Source of the DNA: an uncultured Alistipes sp.
GTDB lineage: Bacteria > Bacteroidota > Bacteroidia > Bacteroidales > Rikenellaceae
Assembly (NCBI RefSeq): GCF_963931675.1
Contig: NZ_OZ007039.1
Span: 963,657 to 1,027,656, forward strand
Direction: 5' to 3'
DNA length: 64,000 nt
In this document: positions 25,548 to 31,925 of the stretch, in pieces
Layout of the letters: each line of letters begins with the position of its first letter
Position numbering within the stretch: the first letter of the stretch is position 1
Program-made: the position numbers and the translations under genes
The notes under the pieces: generated by a model
Database searches by the model: none
What the model was told of the DNA's origin: nothing
Seen by the model: the letters and a program-made list of their open reading frames with translations, nothing else

Positions 25548-26044
25548 TTATTCCCGGATCGTCTGTTTCCCGATGGACTGAATGATGGAGGCGGCGGCCT
25601 CGTCAATCGTCACGGTAACAACCGGACCTGGCGGCTGAAGGTTCTGCCCGTTGGTCGTGATGTCCTTGCGGTCGGCCAGGCGGAGAACCCGCGCGACAAT
25701 GCTCGAATCATATACCCCGACCAAAGCACCATCGAGCTGGTCGGCCTCGATAGCCTCTCGGATGAAGGTCAGCAGCTCCGAAAATTCCGGTTTTGCTTCG
25801 TAGTTGTAGAAACTCTCCCTGCTTATTTCCGCGAACCGGCAAAAGCCCGTAAGGGTCAGCGGACGTTCACACGGGACCGATATGGTCTGTCCGGCCGACA
25901 CTTTGCTGACATAGATAGGCTTGCCTTGGCCCATTTCCTGTACTCCTTGAAGACCTTCTCGAAGCGTTCGGGAGTGAATTTCCGAGGCCGCCCGATCTTG
26001 CGGGCGGTTCCCACTGTCTTTTGTTCTTTCCTGTTCATAGTCAT
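25548..26044 (-). pseudogene. Frameshifted terminase small subunit / DNA-packaging-like gene
   Basis: Two overlapping frames together make one recognisable ~165-residue protein. The start frame (ATG at 26044, ATGA overlap with the upstream stop) gives MTMNRKEQKTVGTARKIGRP and FEKVFKEYRKWAK, then runs into a stop near 25858. The second frame, from about 25935, gives KPIYVSKVSAGQTISVPC, ERPLTLTGFCRFAEISRE, YNYEAKPEF and ends SIGKQTIRE. The junction is a one-base shift around 25930-25940 (TGGGCCAAGGCAAG). Domain content resembles small terminase/DNA-packaging proteins of Bacteroidota phages (HTH start, YNYE repeat, C-terminal acidic part). It may be a true mutation, a sequencing error or a programmed shift; no obvious slippery heptamer was seen. 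Confidence 0.65.
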
Positions 26045-26694
26045 TTGTACTTTTTACGTCCCAGTTTGCTGATATTGTCCTGCACCTGCACTTTCCGCTG
26101 GCCTTTGTTGATGTCAACCACCGAAACCACTGGTGCCGGCATATCGAGCAAAGCCTCCTTAAGCATCGCCCGCATCCCTCGCATTCCGTCACCTCGCTGG
26201 GGCAGGTTGGAGACGTTGATGGCGTTTCCGCCGCTGGACACGTTCATGGCCGAGAGCATCGCGCCCCACTCATTCACCGCGGCGGCGGTCATGACGGCCT
26301 CGCCGTTGGACAACATAGCGGGAACGCTGTCCGACGTACCGGTTCCGGGGCCGGTAACAAGACCGCCGGAAGCCGTAACGGAGAAGATGCACATCCGACC
26401 GTCATGCGCCACGACTCGGAGGCTGTTCCGATGATCTGTCCAAAGATTTGCATTCCTGGCCGGGACCTTGATTTGCCGAATAGCTTCTTTCGTACCGTCC
26501 GGCATCTGCCGATAGACAATCACCGACAACCGGTCAGCCCTTCGGAAAGGAACTATTCGGGCGACGCCCGACTTCGGGGATTTGGTGTAATAGAGCGACA
26601 CGACGTATCCGCCCAGTCGGATCTGCCAATCTTCAGCGCCTCCGGCTTCAATCTGTTCCCGAATGCTGGGTTCGGGGTAAAATTCCTGTTTCAT
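26041..26694 (-). CDS. Phage-like hypothetical protein with tape-measure-type motif
   Basis: A 217-residue protein. Residues ~115-150 contain GTGTSDSVPAMLSNGEAVM, a pattern well known from the C-terminal end of tail tape-measure proteins, followed by a methionine/asparagine-rich region and a basic tail LGRKKYK. The N-terminal half (1-100) is beta-rich and has no recognised family. It is far too short to be a tape-measure protein. In a phage satellite it could interfere with or be packaged in a helper tail; that is speculation. Stop overlaps the packaging-like gene by 4 bp, so both are one operon. Confidence 0.6.
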   Translation of the reverse strand: MKQEFYPEPSIREQIEAGGAEDWQIRLGGYVVSLYYTKSPKSGVARIVPFRRADRLSVIVYRQMPDGTKEAIRQIKVPARNANLWTDHRNSLRVVAHDGRMCIFSVTASGGLVTGPGTGTSDSVPAMLSNGEAVMTAAAVNEWGAMLSAMNVSSGGNAINVSNLPQRGDGMRGMRAMLKEALLDMPAPVVSVVDINKGQRKVQVQDNISKLGRKKYK

Positions 26695-26714
26695 AAGTAA
26701 AGTTTAGTTTATAT

Positions 26715-26726
26715 AACAAAATGTTT
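26715..26726. promoter_or_regulatory. Putative repressor operator O3
   Basis: AACA-AAA-TGTT plus T: a 12-base copy of the O1/O2 palindrome, 21 bp upstream of the tape-measure-motif gene start. Suggests that the packaging-like operon is under the same repressor. Confidence 0.5.
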
Positions 26727-26737
26727 GGGGCGGGTGG

Positions 26738-26781
26738 GGTAACAAGGTAACACCCCTATATAGGGGGTTGTTACCTGTTAC
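26738..26781. repeat. Large imperfect palindrome with GGTAACA repeats
   Basis: Two direct GGTAACA copies (26738, 26746), a CCCC-TATATA-GGGGG core, then inverted TGTTACC and GTTAC. The whole is a ~44-bp near-palindrome next to the replication ATPase gene. Iteron-like; candidate origin or operator. Confidence 0.55.
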
Positions 26782-26816
26782 TCTCCTCCCACAACCCCGT
26801 AATGTAACCATAGATA

Positions 26817-27833
26817 TTAGAAAGGTTCATCGTGCAACTCGGATTGTGAAACCTCAATTTGCGACCCTAACAGATAGTAACCCCCGACCTGATTCTTTAC
26901 GATTATTCCGGCCCTAACTGCACGGGATATCTTCATCTTTGCGCTACCCTCTTTCACATTTGCTTGCTTAACAAGCAGACTAACCAGTTCCGAATGCGCA
27001 TAAACCCTTCCGACCTCCATGACATCTGCAAAAACATTCTCTTTCGGTTGAGGTGCAGGAATACTGCACAATTCAGGCAATACATCCGCATTGATACGGA
27101 AGGCGAACTCCATGAACGGTTCGTTACGACAGTATTGGGGCGATACGACCGAGGTGTCACCGTCAGCCTTCACCAACATTACCGTCTCCGACTTACGCAG
27201 CAGAGCCGATCCAAGATGCCCTCTTGCTTTATCCCCGCCCGGGTTGCTATGAAGCACGCAAAGAATGTGGTTATCGTACTCCGAACTCCAGCGCATCAAC
27301 TCGCACGTCAAGGCCTCGGATTCATGCAAATCGTTCGGATCGTTGCAAAGGTCGGCTACGCCGTCGAGAATCAGCAGATCGGGCTTGTACCGCCGCAGGA
27401 TTTCTCCCGTAGCGTCCTTGCGCTGGTCGGGAGTCAGTTCCCGCAAAGCCACCACAACAAGCTGGTCATGATTGCGGTTAGTCGGCAGGCCGATGCTGCG
27501 CAGAATGCGCCGTGCGACCTTATGCACGTGTGCCCTGCTCTGTTCTGTGTCAACATACACTACCTTGCCCGTAGCCGGAGTGTCAAATCCGAGAAAATCC
27601 GATGAGGAGAGGAATCCCGAGGCCACAGCTGCGGTCAAGAAGGTCTTTCTACTCTTGGCCAGTCCTACAACAGTGGATATATTACCCCGTGAGGCAATCA
27701 AATTACCCCAAATTCGGACGATCGGCTGCGGATCGGGTACTTGCTCGGACAGATCGATAATAAACGACGATACGTCTATTTTCGACGTCTCCGGTTTGGT
27801 CATTATTACGTCATCCACAAATCCCATATCCAT
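26817..27833 (-). CDS. RepA-like AAA ATPase (replication helicase-type)
   Basis: A 338-residue RecA-fold ATPase of the RepA/AAA_25 group found on plasmids and phages. Walker A is VGLAKSRKTFL, Walker B LLILDGVADLCND, and a HSNPGGDKARGHLGSAL sensor segment follows; the C-terminal ~70 residues may be a winged helix. Expected to be a hexameric helicase loading or replicating the excised element. Start shares one base with the upstream gene's stop (TGATG). The iteron-like palindrome lies right after its stop. Confidence 0.85.
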   Translation of the reverse strand: MDMGFVDDVIMTKPETSKIDVSSFIIDLSEQVPDPQPIVRIWGNLIASRGNISTVVGLAKSRKTFLTAAVASGFLSSSDFLGFDTPATGKVVYVDTEQSRAHVHKVARRILRSIGLPTNRNHDQLVVVALRELTPDQRKDATGEILRRYKPDLLILDGVADLCNDPNDLHESEALTCELMRWSSEYDNHILCVLHSNPGGDKARGHLGSALLRKSETVMLVKADGDTSVVSPQYCRNEPFMEFAFRINADVLPELCSIPAPQPKENVFADVMEVGRVYAHSELVSLLVKQANVKEGSAKMKISRAVRAGIIVKNQVGGYYLLGSQIEVSQSELHDEPF

Positions 27834-28258
27834 CAGACTTTAAAACGATCTAACCCTTCGATAATATGATGAAATGACATCTTGGCAACCGACCGATCTG
27901 TAAGAATGCAGCGACCAATATCGAGCAACTCATAAAGTCCGGGTTGCGGATCGCCGAGTTTAGTAGAGTACACCAAATCCGCCAAATCGACCCGTTCGAT
28001 CTGTGGTCTGTCGGTAAGTCTCATGCCTACGATTAAAACATCTGCCCGATCTTCCACGTACAGAGCTTTATATAGCGTATCTCGCAGCAATATGAGCAGT
28101 TGATTGTCCACACGGCTGTCGGCAAGATCTACACAGTGCTCCAAAGCCACAATCTGTTCTGTCAGCTTTTTAATAACATAGGGTTTTGCGTCGGGCCGCT
28201 GTCGATAACGTGCCAGTTCCTGCTGCTTGGACAACTTAATAGTTTCGAGATTCTCCAT
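27833..28258 (-). CDS. Hypothetical protein of element 1 (141 aa)
   Basis: A 141-residue soluble, mainly helical protein (MENLETIKLSKQQELARYRQ...) with no recognised domain. It overlaps the VRR-NUC gene by 23 bp and the ATPase gene by one base, so is embedded in the replication operon and is probably a replication accessory protein. Confidence 0.65.
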   Translation of the reverse strand: MENLETIKLSKQQELARYRQRPDAKPYVIKKLTEQIVALEHCVDLADSRVDNQLLILLRDTLYKALYVEDRADVLIVGMRLTDRPQIERVDLADLVYSTKLGDPQPGLYELLDIGRCILTDRSVAKMSFHHIIEGLDRFKV

Positions 28259-28757
28259 AAGTCATTTCGTCTTTGAATGTATCGTCGAGCCACTCGACGA
28301 ATGTGTTGAAATCTTTGGCTATAAAATAAAGGCCTCCGGCTCGTTCAACGGCAGACTGATAGCATCTTTGCGCTTCACTTTGCCGATCGGTACCAATTTT
28401 CACCTCGACTTTTACAGCACGTCCAAAAACGACCGCAGAAATATCGGCGCTTCCGGTTGTCGAGGTCGATTTTCCCCATCTCAATGATCCAACCTGCCGA
28501 ATACATCCGGCCACATTATAGGTGCGACGCGTGTCAATCGGTCTGCCCATCGTATTGATTCGTTCAGCCTGATGTCCTTTGAGCTGCAGGTAGCGGATAA
28601 TACATCGGGTAAGTCCGTTTGCGGTGTCGTCTCTGTGCCTGGTGGGAACTACTGCCGACTCCGGGATTGTTGGATGCTCCAGGCGGTATGCCTCCAGCTC
28701 CAGGCGCTCCAGCATCCGAACTGAAGGACTCTTAATGTAGCGGGGTCTGGTCAGCAT
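28236..28757 (-). CDS. VRR-NUC-like nuclease
   Basis: A 173-residue protein with a PD-(D/E)XK-type VRR-NUC fold in residues ~55-155: GSADISAVVFGRAVKVEVKIG supplies the acidic and lysine residues, and the ERAGGLYFIAKDF end is typical of phage VRR-NUC proteins. These nucleases cut branched DNA and often sit in phage replication modules, as here. Overlaps its upstream neighbour by 7 bp. Confidence 0.8.
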   Translation of the reverse strand: MLTRPRYIKSPSVRMLERLELEAYRLEHPTIPESAVVPTRHRDDTANGLTRCIIRYLQLKGHQAERINTMGRPIDTRRTYNVAGCIRQVGSLRWGKSTSTTGSADISAVVFGRAVKVEVKIGTDRQSEAQRCYQSAVERAGGLYFIAKDFNTFVEWLDDTFKDEMTYGESRNY

Positions 28758-29068
28758 GACGCATCCCCTCCGTGGATAAAGTATCTTTTGAACCGCTGCA
28801 AATTACTACCGTGGCGGGCCCTTTCGTGGACCCATACATCCGACACGTCGATCCCCATATTCCGCAGGTAGCGGATCGTGCTCCTCGGATCGGGGATATT
28901 CAACCGCTCGGCAATGTCGAATGTAGCCAGTTTGCCGCCGCACATCAGCAGCGAAAAAACGCTAAATTCATTGTTATTCAGGTAAAATTCCTTACCTTTG
29001 TACTGCACTCGGGATAATGCCCCTGCACGTCTGCCTCGGACGTCGGGGGCTTGCTGCTTCTGGTCCAT
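28751..29068 (-). CDS. Winged-helix-like DNA-binding protein
   Basis: A 105-residue basic protein. Residues ~35-100 look like a helix-turn-helix or winged helix (CGGKLATFDIAERLNIPDPR, STIRYLRNMGIDVSDVWV). No named family assigned. It lies between the HTH gene and the VRR-NUC gene in the replication operon and may act on replication initiation or regulation. Confidence 0.6.
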   Translation of the reverse strand: MDQKQQAPDVRGRRAGALSRVQYKGKEFYLNNNEFSVFSLLMCGGKLATFDIAERLNIPDPRSTIRYLRNMGIDVSDVWVHERARHGSNLQRFKRYFIHGGDASC

Positions 29069-29079
29069 ACCTCCGGCGA

Positions 29080-29457
29080 TTATTGATTCAACATATCGCT
29101 GCCCAGTATTTTTTTTATTTCGCTCAATCGGTAGCGGCGCTTACCTCCGATCGATACGGGCACCAGATAACCCCGCTTCCGCCAACGCCACAAGGTCGAG
29201 GCGTCAATCGAGAGCAATTCACATACCTGCTTAATTGACAGGTAGCGTTCCTCCCTCTCTTCAACAACTTGCGCTTCCAGTTCCTTTTTAACATCGGCAA
29301 GAACCTCTCGGTGAAATTCAACAAGGTCTTCCAACTTAATGGCTACGGTAAAATTGTTACCCAAAGCCATCATTTCATTGATTGATCCCATAAGGACTTT
29401 TGTTTTAGGATACATCTTCGCATCCGGTTTATAAATTTGGCTGGTGAGATGGACCAC
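29080..29457 (-). CDS. HTH_17 (excisionase/MerR-like) protein of element 1
   Basis: A 125-residue protein with a helix-turn-helix domain at residues ~70-120 (LSIKQVCELLSIDASTLWRW, GYLVPVSIGGKRRYR). Element 2 encodes a homologue at 53061-53444, also near its integrase, with the same STLWRW...GYLVPV...RRYR pattern. This position suggests a recombination directionality factor or operon activator. Start uncertain (also possible at codons 15 or 23). Confidence 0.78.
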   Translation of the reverse strand: MVHLTSQIYKPDAKMYPKTKVLMGSINEMMALGNNFTVAIKLEDLVEFHREVLADVKKELEAQVVEEREERYLSIKQVCELLSIDASTLWRWRKRGYLVPVSIGGKRRYRLSEIKKILGSDMLNQ

Positions 29458-29584
29458 AATTCAATAGGCGCTTTGTCATTCCGTCGAGATTTTGGCCTGC
29501 ATCATCACAAGCATCTGGCACAAAGATGAGATCGGGCATTTTAGATTCCAAGAAATCGCAATATTTTTTTTCGTGATTTTTCTG

Positions 29585-29615
29585 CAAAAATAAGGCGGGA
29601 TTATTCCCGCCTATT
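29585..29615 (-). terminator. Terminator of integrase 1
   Basis: On the minus strand, AATAGGCGGGA / TCCCGCCTTATT arms (one bulge), 4-nt loop, then TTTTT. Lies 20 bp past the integrase stop. The rest of 29458-29584 has no gene. Confidence 0.75.
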
Positions 29616-29635
29616 GTAAATTATTGACCATTACG

Positions 29636-30961
29636 CTATTCCAGCATTTTCACCAATTCATTTTTCATCTCCTCGTCAATCTCACGGTATCGGGCGAACG
29701 CCTTGCTGCCTTCCTTATGGCCTGATAAGGCCCCGACCAGGTTGGGGTCTTTGACCTGCTTGTATAAATTGCCGACAAATGCCCGGCGGGCCAGGTGCGA
29801 GGATGCAACCTCCCAAATAGGCCGCTGTTCGCCCTCTCGAGTTAGCGGATTGAGTATCGTAACCCTACGCTTCAACCCGGCAGCAAGGAATATCCGCTTT
29901 ATTGCCTTGTTGTATTGCTGCTCCGCCATCAAAGGGAATAACGGAGGTCCGGCGTAATCGGCATATTTGGCCAATATCTCCCGGGCAATAGCATTCAACG
30001 GAACCCGAACCGTCACCGGGTGGCCGTCTTTCGTCTTGCGGGGAATATACTCGACCGCCCCGTCGATGATGTTTTCACGGGTCAGTTTATAGAGATCACC
30101 CACCCGACATCCTATTAAGCATTGAAAAACGAAAACATCCCGTTGAACAGCCAACTGAGGATGCCGGGAGAGGTTCGTGCGGTAGATTTTATTCCGCTCG
30201 TCAATCGAAATATAATAGGGTGTTCCATACACACACTCCTCGATGTGGTGATTTCTAAACGGGTTGTTAGTTGTTTTGCCAACGTCATTTGCCCAGATAA
30301 AGAACGTCCGTAGTTTCGTAAGTATTCCGTTGATCGTATTCTGTCCCCTCGGTTGGGGTGTCCGGCTCTCGGGAACCGCTTCATAGATTTCGGGATACTG
30401 CTCGCAGAAGGTGTGCTCATTGCGTAGAAACTCCTCAAAATCTCCCAGCACCTGCGGCGTTACGGTATCCAGGTCAAGGGTAAACCGACGATCTACGGTG
30501 CGACGAGCATACAGTTCATAGCGTTTCAACGCCCGAATAACGACCTGAATAGCCCGAACCCGCCAGTCCGACAGTTTGCGTTTCTCGATAAACTCCTCAT
30601 ATGCCTCGAAAAAGGTCTGCCGGGGCTGCTCGACAATATAGCGATCGGGATGCAGCCGTTTGTCGATTTCCTGATCCAGCAATTCAGAGGTTAGACCCTC
30701 TTTGTCAGATACTGCGTTATATATCTCCAGCATCATGTTTTTACGATCCGCCACGGCCTTATTGAAGGCCGCACGCTTCTCCGCATCATACAATACCTTT
30801 GCTTTGATTTCCTGCCGGGTGGCGTCCCAGTCGGAAGGATTGACCTCCAACTCCGAGGCGTGGAACAGTTGAATGTTCCGCCCATCCCGAAGCCGGAAGC
30901 GAACGGTTGCCCGTTCAATTCGCTTTTTCGATACCCGTATAAATGCCGTAACCGATGCCAT
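29636..30961 (-). CDS. Tyrosine recombinase (integrase) of element 1
   Basis: A 441-residue phage-type integrase: N-terminal arm-binding region, SAM-like core-binding domain (~105-230), catalytic domain (~240-430). Catalytic residues: R in FQCLIGCRVGDLYKL, K/H in SSHLARRAFVGNLY, H in GALSGHKEGS and the tyrosine in FARYREID. It should integrate element 1 at the tRNA-Leu end. Closely similar in layout to the element 2 integrase, which explains the shared attachment core. It reads away from the att site at its right. Confidence 0.93.
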   Translation of the reverse strand: MASVTAFIRVSKKRIERATVRFRLRDGRNIQLFHASELEVNPSDWDATRQEIKAKVLYDAEKRAAFNKAVADRKNMMLEIYNAVSDKEGLTSELLDQEIDKRLHPDRYIVEQPRQTFFEAYEEFIEKRKLSDWRVRAIQVVIRALKRYELYARRTVDRRFTLDLDTVTPQVLGDFEEFLRNEHTFCEQYPEIYEAVPESRTPQPRGQNTINGILTKLRTFFIWANDVGKTTNNPFRNHHIEECVYGTPYYISIDERNKIYRTNLSRHPQLAVQRDVFVFQCLIGCRVGDLYKLTRENIIDGAVEYIPRKTKDGHPVTVRVPLNAIAREILAKYADYAGPPLFPLMAEQQYNKAIKRIFLAAGLKRRVTILNPLTREGEQRPIWEVASSHLARRAFVGNLYKQVKDPNLVGALSGHKEGSKAFARYREIDEEMKNELVKMLE

Positions 30962-30980
30962 ATCTCCGAACTGCTAATCC

Positions 30981-31008
30981 GTGGTGCAAATCCAAAATAT
31001 TGCACCAC
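30981..31008. repeat. Arm-type inverted repeat upstream of integrase 1
   Basis: GTGGTGCAA and TTGCACCAC, 10 bp apart, between the integrase start and the att core at 31151. Same 9-10 bp words as at 23181. Could serve as integrase arm sites or an autoregulatory operator. The remaining 31009-31150 is AT-rich without a gene. Confidence 0.55.
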
Positions 31009-31150
31009 ATTTATGCCATACAATAAAATCATATGCAATAATACGCAATTCAGTTGACAAATACAAATTATTGATTATCTTTGTTATATAGCAACAAATA
31101 TCCGATTTTCAACAGATTGCGCGCATCCCCAAAATTGCATATTTCAAATA

Positions 31151-31163
31151 TTGTCCTGGGCAC
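31151..31163 (+). repeat. Attachment core between elements 1 and 2
   Basis: TTGTCCTGGGCAC, identical to the tRNA end. From 31152, 26 bp are identical to 55987-56012, so identity reaches beyond the core into the following hairpin. Confidence 0.8.
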
Positions 31164-31166
31164 TGG

Positions 31167-31207
31167 AAACCGCGTTAGAGTCATTTCTAACGCGGTTTTA
31201 ATTTTTT
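31167..31207 (+). terminator. Terminator hairpin at left end of element 2
   Basis: AAACCGCGTTAGA / TCTAACGCGGTTT with a 6-nt loop and TTTTAATTTTTT. Would terminate tRNA-Leu transcription if element 2 were the first element next to the tRNA. Confidence 0.8.
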
Positions 31208-31210
31208 CGC

Positions 31211-31231
31211 GTCCGCACTGTGTCCGCATTT
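31211..31231 (+). repeat. Arm-type site of element 2, left end
   Basis: Two GTCCGCA words 10 bp apart followed by TTT; 20 of 21 bases match 55842-55862 at the other end. Confidence 0.6.
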
Positions 31232-31308
31232 TCTAACAACATCCGGCTCACACATAAAATCGTATGAGAAAATAGACGAGTTCCCGCGATAGGGAATTCG
31301 TCTAATAT

Positions 31309-31710
31309 TTATTTTTTTATTGTCGGCATATTCTGAATAACGACTCCTTGCAATAATTTTCCATTAACCTTTTTATTGCTTTTAACCCCATCTGCACTCC
31401 ATGTTCCCCATTGCTTAAAGAAAAATGGAATATGATTAGTTTCGGTCTGTCGCTTAATGTTTAAGACCCATTCTTCTTTCATAGAACGGGCCTGAACCCC
31501 ACTTTCACCTCCGACAATAACCCAATTTATTCCCTTAAGATCCAATTCACCCAAATCTTCGAGAAACGGCTCACATGAAATGAATCGAATTGGAGCTTTC
31601 AAATGTCGTATATAATCCAAAAGATTAGGCGGTTTCATTTTTAGATGGGATGAAGGAACGAAAAGCAACTGTGCTATTTTCGGCAGATTGCAATGAACCT
31701 CTAACTTCAA
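31309..31710 (-). pseudogene. Truncated DUF5131 (phage Gp37/Gp68-like) gene
   Basis: Only the C-terminal part is recognisable: APIRFISCEPFLEDLGELDL, WVIVGGESG and PFFFKQWGTW match the end of DUF5131 proteins, a radical-SAM-like family usually ~240-300 residues. The first ~30 residues of the frame are not family-like and the N-terminal cysteine motif is missing. A remnant at the element edge with AT-rich surroundings, so an earlier insertion or deletion probably cut it. The 31711-31925 interval holds no gene, only the hairpin below. Confidence 0.65.
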
Positions 31711-31828
31711 ATAACTGGAGCAAAAAGTAATAAATTGTCAAAAAAGCAAGGGATATTTTTATTGTAGACTTTGTCACGTTACTATTCTGTATAAATTTTA
31801 CTGTTTTTTGCAATTCGGTTTCGGATAC

Positions 31829-31875
31829 AAGGTAAATCGCTTAATTTTGTTAATGATAACAAATTAAGCGACCTT
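31829..31875. repeat. Long inverted repeat downstream of the hybrid sensor gene
   Basis: TCGCTTAATTTtGTTA / TAACAAATTAAGCGA arms around ATGA, extended by AAGGT / ACCTT. It may terminate the sensor mRNA or mark an old insertion end next to the DUF5131 remnant. Confidence 0.5.
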
Positions 31876-31925
31876 TTGATTCTAAAAGTTCCTATCGAGT
31901 TATTGAAAAACAAAAAACTATAGAT

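Larger units (their letters stand above)
23104..31163. mobile_element. Element 1: phage-satellite-like integrated element at tRNA-Leu
   Basis: About 8.05 kb bounded by TTGTCCTGGGCAC in the tRNA (23104) and again at 31151. Tyrosine integrase at the right end, HTH protein beside it, then a tightly packed minus-strand set (winged-helix protein, VRR-NUC, unknown, replication ATPase) and packaging-like genes; a repressor and ORF6N protein face the other way. No relaxase, coupling protein or structural phage operon is present. Arm-type sites TTTGCACCAC occur near both ends (23181; 30981 inverted; 31000). Lower GC than the chromosome in several genes. Confidence 0.8.

Noticed and set aside
25930..25945. 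Programmed ribosomal frameshift in the small-terminase-like gene
   Set aside because: No slippery heptamer or downstream pseudoknot could be recognised; left as pseudogene or sequencing error.
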